64,000 bases of DNA. Source: an uncultured Lachnospiraceae bacterium (GTDB lineage Bacteria > Bacillota > Clostridia > Lachnospirales > Lachnospiraceae). The position numbers and the translations under genes were made by a program. Below the pieces are notes generated by a model. That model worked only from the letters and a program-made list of their open reading frames with translations. It was not told the origin of the DNA and searched no databases. The stretch spans positions 5,908 through 69,907 of the forward strand of contig UQAW01000013.1 in NCBI GenBank assembly GCA_900539175.1. Direction: 5' to 3'. Every line of letters starts with the position of its first letter. Position 1 is the first letter of the stretch. Shown in pieces: positions 37,246 through 44,855 of this stretch.

Positions 37246-37406
37246 GTGTACTGTCTCATTCACATTTCACCAAATGACTTGCCTGAATTTCCATCTGCTG
37301 CGTTGTCGTCAATCGACGTAGCCACCGCTGTGCCTCATTTCTCCGCCTTGCAGGCTGAAAATCCATTCTACGTCATTTTGCTGAAAGTGAACGAGACCGC
37401 ACACTC
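37245..37406. repeat. Imperfect inverted-repeat element related to the 4.3-kb one
   Basis: The left arm TGTCTCATTCAC..CAAATGAC pairs with the reverse of GTCATTTTG..GTGAACGAGACC. The inner part TTTCCATCTGC..GCGTTG pairs weakly with the opposite side. The centre GTCAATCGACGTAGCCACCG resembles the core of the 4291-4452 element, and GCCTC follows in both. It adjoins a copy of the CATGAAA repeat. Confidence 0.6.
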
Positions 37407-37429
37407 GTATAACCATATTTTTGGATAAT

Positions 37430-37461
37430 AAAAAGGACAGCACACATATACTGTCCTTTTT
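37430..37461. terminator. Terminator after ftsH
   Basis: AAAAAGGACAG pairs perfectly with CTGTCCTTTTT around a 10-base loop. It is usable on both strands and lies about 150 bases after the ftsH stop. Confidence 0.8.
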
Positions 37462-37607
37462 GGAGAAGGTATTTCTTCTTATGGGGTGTAGCAAAAACTA
37501 TATAATGTATTGGGGGGTTTTTACAGTTATTATAATACCACTGGAACGACAAAAAGTGTGCACAAATCTCACAATTTTCACCTTTACTTTTTGTCTATAT
37601 TGCCATT

Positions 37608-39452
37608 TCAAGATTCAATAGAAATTGCTTCCTCCATAAAAATTGCCTCAAATTCTTTTCGATTCAGTTTTTCTTTTGTCATAAGCTGTTTTGCGCACGC
37701 ATGAAGAACGTAGGAATGCTCCTGAATCAACTGCTTTGCCCTTGCATGGCACTCTTCTATAATACGGTGGACTTCTTCATCGATCGCCGCTGCCACATTT
37801 TCACTGAAATTCTTTGTATGGCCCCAGTCTCTTCCGATAAAAATCTCATCGGAATCATCTCCGTAATTTACCAGTCCCAACTTGTCTGACATTCCGTATT
37901 TGGTAACCATCGCCCGGGCAGTTGCCGTTGCCTGCTTGATATCCTGAGACGCTCCGGTTGTGATATCGTCCAGAATCAGTTCTTCGGCCACCCGTCCTCC
38001 CAGGCAGACTGTGATATACTGCAGCATCTTGCCTTTTGTGTTAAACATATCATCATTTTCCGGCTGCGGCATCGTATATCCGGCGGCTCCAGGACCGGTG
38101 GGAATAATAGAAATTGTATAGACCGGCTCCATATCCGGCAACGTATGGAACAAAATTGCATGCCCCGTCTCATGATAGGCTGTAATTCTTTTTTCCTTTT
38201 CCGTAATAACACGGCTCTTTTTCTCCGTACCCACACCTACCTTGATAAATGCTGATTTGATATCCTCCTGATTCAGATATACCCGACTGCTCTTCGCCGC
38301 CAGAATTGCTGCCTCATTGAGCAGGTTTTCCAGCTCTGCTCCGGTAAATCCGGCTGTCGTCTGTGCGATCTGCTTCAGATCCACATCATCTGCCAATGGT
38401 TTCCCCTTCGCATGAACACGGAGAATCTCTTCTCTTCCTTTTACATCCGGAGCGCCCACCGTCACACGGCGGTCGAAACGTCCCGGTCTTAAAATTGCCG
38501 GGTCCAGAATATCTACACGGTTCGTTGCTGCCATCACGATAATGCCTTCATTAACTCCGAATCCATCCATCTCAACCAATAACTGATTCAGTGTCTGTTC
38601 CCGCTCATCATGACCGCCGCCCATACCGGTTCCTCGTTTTCTGGCAACAGCATCAATCTCATCGATAAAGATAATGCACGGTGCATGCTTTTTGGCATCT
38701 TCGAATAAATCCCGGACACGGGATGCACCCACACCTACAAACATCTCCACAAAATCAGAACCGGAGATACTGAAAAACGGAACACCCGCTTCACCGGCAA
38801 CCGCCTTCGCCAGCAGTGTTTTACCGGTTCCCGGCGTTCCCACCAACAGCACACCTTTTGGTATTCTCGCACCTACTTTGGTGTACTTCTGCGGCTGTTT
38901 CAGAAAATCCACAATTTCTTCCAGATCTTCCTTCTCTTCCTGAAGTCCCGCCACATCCCGAAACGTTACTTTCTTATCACGATCCGTAGACATCTTCGCG
39001 CGGCTTTTTCCAAAGTCCATCATTTTTCCATTGTTTCCGCCGTTTGCCCCCGCCATCATACGGTTCATCATTATAAGTACCAGGAAAAACATCCCCACCG
39101 TAAGGACCACCGGCAAAATAATCTCCATCAATCCATTGTCCTGAGGAATATCCTCACACTGATAATTGGTGAAGCCTGCCTCTTTCAACTGCGCCTTTAC
39201 ATCCTTAATATCATCAAAAATATAGGTTGCCGTCTTATCCTCCTTTGTGGTATAAATCAGGCTTCCTGTAGGCACCTCTTTGTTCTGGGTAATATCAATC
39301 TCCGTAATATTCCCTGCTTCAAGATCTTTCATAAATGTAGCTTCCGTCACACTCTGACCCCGTCGGATCAGTCCCGGAAGGTAAATGATACTTAATATCA
39401 GGAGCACAGCTAACACAAGATATGCTCCAACTCCTCTGGTCTGCTTCTTCAA
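37608..39452 (-). CDS. ftsH: ATP-dependent zinc metalloprotease FtsH
   Basis: Membrane-anchored AAA+ protease that removes misfolded membrane proteins and short-lived regulators. The 614-residue product has two membrane segments (residues 10-27 and 109-130), Walker A GTPGTGKT at 205-212, Walker B IIFIDEIDAV, the second region of homology ATNRVDILDPAILRPGRFDR and the zinc site HETGH near residue 430. Complete. It follows hpt by 15 bases on the same strand, the tilS-hpt-ftsH order found in most Firmicutes. Confidence 0.97.
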   Translation of the reverse strand: MKKQTRGVGAYLVLAVLLILSIIYLPGLIRRGQSVTEATFMKDLEAGNITEIDITQNKEVPTGSLIYTTKEDKTATYIFDDIKDVKAQLKEAGFTNYQCEDIPQDNGLMEIILPVVLTVGMFFLVLIMMNRMMAGANGGNNGKMMDFGKSRAKMSTDRDKKVTFRDVAGLQEEKEDLEEIVDFLKQPQKYTKVGARIPKGVLLVGTPGTGKTLLAKAVAGEAGVPFFSISGSDFVEMFVGVGASRVRDLFEDAKKHAPCIIFIDEIDAVARKRGTGMGGGHDEREQTLNQLLVEMDGFGVNEGIIVMAATNRVDILDPAILRPGRFDRRVTVGAPDVKGREEILRVHAKGKPLADDVDLKQIAQTTAGFTGAELENLLNEAAILAAKSSRVYLNQEDIKSAFIKVGVGTEKKSRVITEKEKRITAYHETGHAILFHTLPDMEPVYTISIIPTGPGAAGYTMPQPENDDMFNTKGKMLQYITVCLGGRVAEELILDDITTGASQDIKQATATARAMVTKYGMSDKLGLVNYGDDSDEIFIGRDWGHTKNFSENVAAAIDEEVHRIIEECHARAKQLIQEHSYVLHACAKQLMTKEKLNRKEFEAIFMEEAISIES

Positions 39453-39467
39453 CGTCTACTCCTTTAT

Positions 39468-39995
39468 TCACTTAAGTTCTACCACACCGATGTATGGCAG
39501 ATTCCTGTATTTTTGTGCATAGTCCAGTCCATATCCCACAACAAACTCATCCGGGACTTCAAAACAACAATAATCCGTATTGACATTCTTGACTACGCGG
39601 CGATCCGGCTTATCCAATAAGGTACAAAGTTTCAGACTGGCCGGATTTCTTTGCTTCAGCACCTCGATCAGATAGCTCAATGTTCTTCCTGAATCGATAA
39701 TATCTTCCACAATCAGTACATCTTTTCCCTCCAACGGCTGATCCAGGTCTTTCACGATTTTCACGATGCCGCTGGATTTTGTATCATCTCCGTAACTGGA
39801 TATTGACATAAAATCCAGGCTTACCGGAACCGTAATACGTTTGGACAATTCGCACATAAAATAGACGCCGCCTTTCAGTACACAGATCATATGAATCTGT
39901 TTTCCTTCATAGTCCCGGCTGATCTGTTCACCGATCTCACGGATACGGGCATCTACTTTCTCTTCGCTGATCAGTTCGCGAATCTTTTCACTCAT
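39468..39995 (-). CDS. hpt: Hypoxanthine phosphoribosyltransferase
   Basis: Purine salvage enzyme making IMP and GMP from bases and PRPP. The 175-residue product has the PRPP loop VLIVEDIIDSGRTLSYL near 95-110, an MCVLKGG-like segment (IHMICVLKGGVYFMCEL) and the C-terminal DYAQKYRNLPYIGVV. The start overlaps the end of tilS by 8 bp. In Bacillus, HPRT and TilS act together to activate ftsH expression; the same order here permits but does not prove that. Confidence 0.95.
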   Translation of the reverse strand: MSEKIRELISEEKVDARIREIGEQISRDYEGKQIHMICVLKGGVYFMCELSKRITVPVSLDFMSISSYGDDTKSSGIVKIVKDLDQPLEGKDVLIVEDIIDSGRTLSYLIEVLKQRNPASLKLCTLLDKPDRRVVKNVNTDYCCFEVPDEFVVGYGLDYAQKYRNLPYIGVVELK

Positions 39996-41400
39996 TCGTA
40001 TTTCCTCCTATATGGACTTCTATCATTTGCTTTGTGTTTTCACTGATTTTAGCGGATTCTCCCATACGGTATCCTACAACCCAGAGCACTTCACTCCCCT
40101 GAGCCAAAAGCAAAAGACTGTCACGTTCTTTCTGCGGTATCTTATTGTCAATCAGATAGTCCTTCAGCTTCTTGCGCCCGCCGGATGCATTAATGACCAG
40201 ATAGTCACCGCTTCTTCTGGTACGAAACACTGCATTCTGTTTTATTTTATCATAATCCAACCATTTCGTATACGTTTTTTCCACAATTCTTTGTCCACGA
40301 TAAGGGGTAACTGCTGTTTGAATCGAAAAATCATGCCATTTCAAATCCAGAGAATCCTGCAGATAAATAAACTCCTCCCTTTTCTTCCCCTTCCCGTTGG
40401 ATTCTCTTCGGGGATTCTCTATGAAAATTTCAATATTCGTATAATTTCTGACTGCCTGCATTCCATAGCCAAGAGAAACTCTTTTTCTGACCGGATGATC
40501 ATAAAGCTTTCTCACACTTTCCACATGTATCCTTGTGATATCCTTACGTTTTCCACAAAGCCTTTCCATAACAGACAGGATGACCATTCTTTGAAGAAGC
40601 GGGGGCTTTTGAAAAAGCTTCCCGGTCAGCAAAACTTTCTCTTCCTGATTCTCTCTGATCCATTGCGTATCTTCCGCTTCCGCTTTTTTCGCCTGCTCTT
40701 CCAGATACTCCGAAACCTCAAGAATATCCTCAGAAACCGCAGATATATGTTCCACAGACCTGGGATTAATCCGTTCTGTCAGATACGCCAGTACATGATG
40801 CCGGATCTGGTTTCTGGTATAATCATCACCTGCATTGGTACTGTCTTCACAGTATAATACCTGCCTCTCTTTCACATATTGCTCAATTTTCTGACGATTT
40901 ATACACAACAACGGATGAATCAGATGTTCTCTCACCGGACGAATGGCAGCTAATCCGCCAAGCGAAGTTCCCCTTGCCAGATGAAACAGGAAGGTTTCTG
41001 CAAGATCATTCTGGTGATGGGCAAGCGCAAGCTTTACGGCCCCATGTCTTTTCATACAATCTGCATAAGCTTCCTGACGTACACGGCGTCCCATCTCTTC
41101 CGTTCCGATATGATTTTCTTTTGCAAGTCGCAGAACATCATAAGAATATTCATAATAAGGAATCCCCTTTTCCTGGCAGAGTTTTCTGCAATAGAAAGCA
41201 TCCCGCTCTGCCTCAGCTCCGCGTATCCTATGATTAATATGTACGGCCTGCAGGAAACATTGCAGTTCCTCCTGAAATTCCGCCAGCAAAAGCAGCAGAC
41301 ATACGGAGTCTGCTCCTCCGGAAAGCCCTACCAGACAGATCTCCCCCGGAGAAATCATATGATATTTTCTGATATAAGCCAAAACCTCTTTCTGAATCAT
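39988..41400 (-). CDS. tilS: tRNA(Ile)-lysidine synthetase
   Basis: Converts C34 of the CAU-anticodon tRNA(Ile) to lysidine so that it reads AUA; essential in most bacteria. The 470-residue product has the PP-loop LSGGADSVCLL at 26-36, the ALAHHQNDLAETFLFHLARG motif near 125 and a C-terminal domain ending YRMGESAKISENTKQM. Domain order and length are standard. It follows spoIIE by 19 bases. Confidence 0.95.
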   Translation of the reverse strand: MIQKEVLAYIRKYHMISPGEICLVGLSGGADSVCLLLLLAEFQEELQCFLQAVHINHRIRGAEAERDAFYCRKLCQEKGIPYYEYSYDVLRLAKENHIGTEEMGRRVRQEAYADCMKRHGAVKLALAHHQNDLAETFLFHLARGTSLGGLAAIRPVREHLIHPLLCINRQKIEQYVKERQVLYCEDSTNAGDDYTRNQIRHHVLAYLTERINPRSVEHISAVSEDILEVSEYLEEQAKKAEAEDTQWIRENQEEKVLLTGKLFQKPPLLQRMVILSVMERLCGKRKDITRIHVESVRKLYDHPVRKRVSLGYGMQAVRNYTNIEIFIENPRRESNGKGKKREEFIYLQDSLDLKWHDFSIQTAVTPYRGQRIVEKTYTKWLDYDKIKQNAVFRTRRSGDYLVINASGGRKKLKDYLIDNKIPQKERDSLLLLAQGSEVLWVVGYRMGESAKISENTKQMIEVHIGGNTNE

Positions 41401-41419
41401 GTATCGTACTCCGACTCTT

Positions 41420-42904
41420 TTATTTCTCCCAGACGCCTGCCACCAGAACCGTCATATCATCTTTTGCCTGATATCCGCAGTAGGCCATGACACGTTCCAG
41501 AATACTTCTGCCAAATTCCTTGGGCGCGGTACTATGTATCTGCATGATGATTTCTTTCATAATCTCCTCTTCCTGAGACAGGGGCAGCGCATCCAGAACC
41601 CCATCCGTTACCATAATTACATAGTCTCCGTTATAGATTTTTTTTGAAGTAGTATCAAAATCAAGCTGCTGTACCAGACCGGCGGCAATACTTGTGGAGG
41701 TGATCGTCTCCACCCACTGATCTCGTTTAATAAATGTTGTAGCTGCTCCGGCCTTCAGAAAATCACAAATTCCACTGTAAAGATCCAATGAACAAAGATC
41801 TACGGTGGAAAACATCCCATCATTTCTCTGAAGCACCAGAGCAGAATTAATCATCTTAGCTGCAGTCTCCTTGGAAAATCCGGAAGTGATAAACTGCTCC
41901 AACAAATCCACGACTGCTTCACTTTCTTTGTTTGCATCTAATCCCGACCCCATGCCGTCTGAAAGACACATGACAAATTTCCCTTCACCGTCTGTACAGG
42001 CATAACTGTCTCCGGATATATTTTCATTTTCCTTTGTAACTTTTGCAACTCCATACAACACCCGATAATTTACATCTTCCATAAAGAGGACCGTCGTATA
42101 TTCACCATTTAATATCGTATGTCCTTCCTTCACCGCAGTCATATTTGTTCCGCAGACTTTTGACAACTGACGGGCAATCTCATGTAACGTGATACACTGT
42201 CCGGTACGCGCCCGCATGGTAATATAAATCTGGATCTTTTCCACCGGCTTCTCAAGCATCCACATCTTCTTTACAATCACATGCTGCTTTCTCAGTACTT
42301 TCTGAACCTGCTCTTCCAGATTTTCCGGCACGGTGCTGATGCTGTAAATATCTTCCGCTGTTTTCTGCATGATATGCGCCACTTCATTGAGCTGTTCAGC
42401 TACTGCCAGACGATTTTCAATTAACTTATTATTCCAGACCAGAGCTTGTCTGGAACGGAAAAATAATTGTTTCAGCAGTTCCAGATAACGGGAACCGCTG
42501 ATACAGTGCAGCATCCAGTCTCCCTGCGCCCGATTGATCCGTTCTGCATCCCCCTCTTCCAGAATGCCGATCAGATCACAGGCCTGCTGATAATTCAGAT
42601 GATAACAAAGTCTCCAGCAAGAATCGAATTTGCTGCATCCGCTGCACACTTCCTCCTGTACCTGATTCAGGATCTCCTCCATCTCACCGTTGGACAGATG
42701 CTCTTTCCGATATGGCATACTGTAAAATGTGTTTGCCAATCTCTGAAAAGAATGTGCATAACGCTCCATCTGTTCTTTCTGCGGATGCTTGTCATAAATT
42801 TCCGACTCCATTCTGCTCTTTCTGGTTCTAAAAACAGTTTTTGCCATGTCCCGTACAATCAGCAGCCCGCCGATTGAGAGCATGGCAAGTATCCATCCCG
42901 GCAT
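41420..42904 (-). CDS. spoIIE: SpoIIE-type PP2C phosphatase, short form
   Basis: SpoIIE dephosphorylates the anti-anti-sigma factor SpoIIAA and so frees sigma-F in the forespore. This copy has 494 residues against roughly 800 in Bacillus. Only one N-terminal membrane segment (WILAMLSIGGLLIV) is present, instead of about ten. The cysteine-containing middle region (EEVCSGCSKFDSCW) and the PP2C domain are retained, with ISGDSYACTDGEGKFVMCLSDGMGSGLDA and the C-terminal MVTDGVLDAL and KDDMTVLVAGVW carrying the metal-binding acids. GGAGGAG sits six bases before the ATG at 42904. The longer open frame to 42973 would cross the promoter. Locus order identifies it as the true spoIIE. Confidence 0.9.
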   Translation of the reverse strand: MPGWILAMLSIGGLLIVRDMAKTVFRTRKSRMESEIYDKHPQKEQMERYAHSFQRLANTFYSMPYRKEHLSNGEMEEILNQVQEEVCSGCSKFDSCWRLCYHLNYQQACDLIGILEEGDAERINRAQGDWMLHCISGSRYLELLKQLFFRSRQALVWNNKLIENRLAVAEQLNEVAHIMQKTAEDIYSISTVPENLEEQVQKVLRKQHVIVKKMWMLEKPVEKIQIYITMRARTGQCITLHEIARQLSKVCGTNMTAVKEGHTILNGEYTTVLFMEDVNYRVLYGVAKVTKENENISGDSYACTDGEGKFVMCLSDGMGSGLDANKESEAVVDLLEQFITSGFSKETAAKMINSALVLQRNDGMFSTVDLCSLDLYSGICDFLKAGAATTFIKRDQWVETITSTSIAAGLVQQLDFDTTSKKIYNGDYVIMVTDGVLDALPLSQEEEIMKEIIMQIHSTAPKEFGRSILERVMAYCGYQAKDDMTVLVAGVWEK

Positions 42905-42940
42905 GCAATACTCCTCCTCTATACCCTGTACTAAAAGAGT

Positions 42941-42973
42941 ATTATAGCCGCTCATCTGTAAAAAAAATGTCAA
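42941..42973 (-). promoter_or_regulatory. spoIIE promoter with 21-bp spacer and Spo0A-like box
   Basis: On the minus strand a perfect TTGACA (42968-42973) and a perfect TATAAT (42941-42946) are 21 bases apart instead of 17. The reverse of the -35 region reads TGTCAAA, one change from the Spo0A box TGTCGAA. The Bacillus subtilis spoIIE promoter is known to be sigma-A type with an abnormally long spacer, activated by Spo0A. The predicted leader is about 30 bases. Confidence 0.75.
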
Positions 42974-43011
42974 AAAAGCTATAAAATCCCGAAAAACTTT
43001 TCGGCAAAAAA

Positions 43012-43341
43012 CTACTGTGCTTGTTCTTTGAATATAATCTCGTTCTCTTTCACAAGTCCCAGCTTCTCCTTTGCTGTCTTTTCCAGATATTCATCACTTT
43101 GCATATATTCCTGCAGTTCTCTGATATCCGCAGTCCTCTGATTCTCTTCCTCAATCTGCTGCTCCAATTGTACAGTCTTCCTTTCATTCGCCGCAATCTT
43201 TATCTTCAGCGAATGACCTTCATAAAGTAATACTGCCAATAAAATACAGACAACCAAAGTAATACTGAGCATCGCTGCCTTATTCTGATGTCTCTGCGCT
43301 CTTGCCCGGTTTCTTCCGCCTGTGTTTCTTCTTTTTTCCAT
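43012..43341 (-). CDS. divIC: Septum formation initiator DivIC/FtsB family
   Basis: Bitopic divisome protein that joins FtsL and FtsQ/DivIB. The 109-residue product has a basic cytoplasmic N-terminus, one membrane segment (LSITLVVCILLAVLLY), a coiled coil (ERKTVQLEQQIEEENQRTADI) and the C-terminal motif SDEYLEKTAKEKLGLVKENEIIF characteristic of the family. The ATG at 43341 has AAGGGTG at good spacing. It overlaps the end of yabQ by 62 bp in another frame, which is unusually long. Confidence 0.9.
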   Translation of the reverse strand: MEKRRNTGGRNRARAQRHQNKAAMLSITLVVCILLAVLLYEGHSLKIKIAANERKTVQLEQQIEEENQRTADIRELQEYMQSDEYLEKTAKEKLGLVKENEIIFKEQAQ

Positions 43342-43846
43342 CCGATTCACCCTTATTGTTCAGACTGTAACTATTATATCCCTTCTCAGCTACCTCTGAC
43401 TCTCCCTTTACGTCTGTCGCCTCTTTGTGTTTCTCCGACTTGGACCTCGCTATTAGTTTAACTCGAAACAACCTGGATTTCAACCTTTTTATTACTTTTT
43501 TTACAATATTCGCCGGTAATTGCAGCACTTTAAGAACCTTTTTTAACAAGAAGCAGGAAACCCTGACAAAGTATGGACTGATACTCACATAACAGGACAA
43601 ACTTCCAATCAGCACACCTGCTCCCAGATATCCCCGCAGCATTCCGCTGTTTTCCTGGAAATACTGCGCAAACAAAAAGACTGCACAAAAAATCCAGTAA
43701 CACAGATCTTCAAAGGCCATAACTACCGTATTGTGTTTCACTACGTCTCTGCTGATCTTAAATAAATCATAAATAAGCACAAGCAACGCCCCGTACCAGA
43801 TTGATTTCAAAAACAGCAGAAGTTCTCTGCTCATATACGCACTCAT
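43280..43846 (-). CDS. yabQ: Spore cortex protein YabQ
   Basis: Polytopic membrane protein needed for cortex formation in sporulating Firmicutes. The 188-residue product has four or so hydrophobic segments starting MSRELLLFLKSIWYGALLVLIYDLFKI and a basic cytoplasmic tail (KKKKHRRKKPGK). The tail overlaps the start of divIC. It lies five bases after yabP, as in other spore formers, and would share its mother-cell expression. Confidence 0.88.
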   Translation of the reverse strand: MSAYMSRELLLFLKSIWYGALLVLIYDLFKISRDVVKHNTVVMAFEDLCYWIFCAVFLFAQYFQENSGMLRGYLGAGVLIGSLSCYVSISPYFVRVSCFLLKKVLKVLQLPANIVKKVIKRLKSRLFRVKLIARSKSEKHKEATDVKGESEVAEKGYNSYSLNNKGESDGKKKKHRRKKPGKSAETSE

Positions 43847-43851
43847 CCTTC

Positions 43852-44130
43852 TTACCCGAACAAATGCCTGAGAAGAGAACCGTCTTTTGCCTTCTGTCCC
43901 TTTGCACTGTACACCATACTTTCCACCTCTCCGTCCATATCCACTTCACCTTCCTCAAGCTGAAGCCTTCCCACATGCAGATTCTTTCCCCGGACGATCA
44001 GCCTCCCTTCCGTAGTGTCCAACAGGATCTCATTTTCATCAAAAGAAAGCACGTCCACCACACCGCTTATCGTGCCGTTCTTTCTGTTCGTCAGCTTTAT
44101 CTGATGCAGTCCGCCAAAACGTTCTTCCAC
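43852..44130 (-). CDS. yabP: Sporulation protein YabP
   Basis: Small YabP/YqfC-family protein required for spore formation, probably acting with YabQ at the outer forespore membrane. The 92-residue product contains KLTNRKNGTISGVVDVLSFD and GRLIVRGKNLHVGRLQLEEGEVDMDG, the family core. The start is a GTG at 44128-44130 with GGAGG seven bases upstream. That ribosome site lies in the 3' side of a terminator-like stem. A sigma-E-like promoter overlaps the 5' side of the same stem. Confidence 0.9.
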   Translation of the reverse strand: MEERFGGLHQIKLTNRKNGTISGVVDVLSFDENEILLDTTEGRLIVRGKNLHVGRLQLEEGEVDMDGEVESMVYSAKGQKAKDGSLLRHLFG

Positions 44131-44136
44131 ACAAAA

Positions 44137-44182
44137 AAGCCTCCATATAATAACTTCTTTTTCATTATATGGGGGCTTTCTG
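44137..44182 (-). terminator. hup-rqcP terminator that covers the yabP ribosome site
   Basis: On the minus strand AAAGCCCCCATATAAT pairs with ATTATATGGAGGCTTT around GAAAAAGAAGTT, followed by a T run. It ends the hup-rqcP transcript. The GGAGG of yabP is part of the 3' strand of the stem, so the site is hidden in any read-through RNA. Confidence 0.8.
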
Positions 44183-44192
44183 CCTACTATTC
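44164..44192 (-). promoter_or_regulatory. Candidate sigma-E promoter of yabP
   Basis: On the minus strand GAATAGT (44186-44192), 14 bases, CATATAAT (44164-44171). This is close to the mother-cell sigma-E pattern (A/T-rich -35, 14-15-base spacer, CATACAAT-like -10). yabP is a sigma-E-regulated gene in Bacillus. A transcript from here would start in the hairpin loop and lack the 5' strand of the stem. Confidence 0.55.
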
Positions 44193-44201
44193 CTTATTCA
44201 T

Positions 44202-44441
44202 TTATAAATATCGGTACAGTTTGTCCGCCTCTTCTTTACGGACAGTTTCCTGCACATTCAGAACTTCTACCTTTACCGATTTACTGCCAAACTGAATCTC
44301 CAGAATATCGCCTGCCTTCACCTGTGCCGACGCTTTTGCCGGTTTTTCATTCACAAGCACACGACCTGCATCACATGCCTCGTTGGCAACGGTTCTGCGT
44401 TTAATCAGTCTGGACACTTTCAAAAACTTATCAAGTCTCAT
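44202..44441 (-). CDS. rqcP: S4-domain protein RqcP (YabO)
   Basis: RqcP binds stalled 50S subunits with RqcH and supports alanine tailing in ribosome quality control. The 79-residue product is a single S4 RNA-binding domain: MRLDKFLKVSRLIKRRTVAN, CDAGRVLVNEKPAKASAQVK and GDILEIQFGSKSVKVEVL. Length and sequence fit RqcP rather than the larger S4 family members. It starts four bases after the hup stop, the conserved Firmicutes order. Confidence 0.93.
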   Translation of the reverse strand: MRLDKFLKVSRLIKRRTVANEACDAGRVLVNEKPAKASAQVKAGDILEIQFGSKSVKVEVLNVQETVRKEEADKLYRYL

Positions 44442-44445
44442 AGAA

Positions 44446-44718
44446 TTAGTTCATCATATCCTTTAAAGCTTTTCCTGCTTTGAACTTTGGTGTCTTGGAC
44501 GCCTTGATCACCATAGTCTCACCTGTCTGAGGATTTCTTCCTTCTCTGGCTGCTCTCTCAGATACTTCAAATGTACCAAAACCTACCAGCTGCACTTTGC
44601 CGCCTTTTTTCAGTTCATCTGCTACTACATCAATAAAAGCTTTTAATGCTGCTTCCGCATCCTTCTTGGACAACTGTGTCTGCTCAGCCATAGCTGCAAC
44701 TAATTCTGTTCTGTTCAT
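44446..44718 (-). CDS. hup: DNA-binding protein HU
   Basis: Histone-like dimeric protein that bends and compacts DNA. The 90-residue product starts MNRTELVAAMAEQTQLSKKD and has the arm signature GFGTFEVSERAAREGRNPQT and the C-terminal KASKTPKFKAGKALKDMMN. Identity is unambiguous. It has its own vegetative promoter and is co-transcribed with rqcP. Confidence 0.97.
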   Translation of the reverse strand: MNRTELVAAMAEQTQLSKKDAEAALKAFIDVVADELKKGGKVQLVGFGTFEVSERAAREGRNPQTGETMVIKASKTPKFKAGKALKDMMN

Positions 44719-44821
44719 GAGTAATTCCTCCTGTGTTCTCTTTAAAAAAATAATATTTCAAAAGCTAGTTAACATCACATTTCTCTACTGATATGCCTCT
44801 GTTATTTTAACTCTACACATA

Positions 44822-44850
44822 TTTATATACTGTGGTTTCCTTTTTGTCAA
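44822..44850 (-). promoter_or_regulatory. hup promoter
   Basis: On the minus strand TTGACA (44845-44850) and TATAAA (44822-44827) are 17 bases apart, about 105 bases before the hup start and partly next to the mazG stop. Confidence 0.75.
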
Positions 44851-44855
44851 GGAAT

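Noticed and set aside
40012..40857. 281-residue plus-strand frame
   Set aside because: Shadow of tilS, whose motifs are intact on the minus strand.
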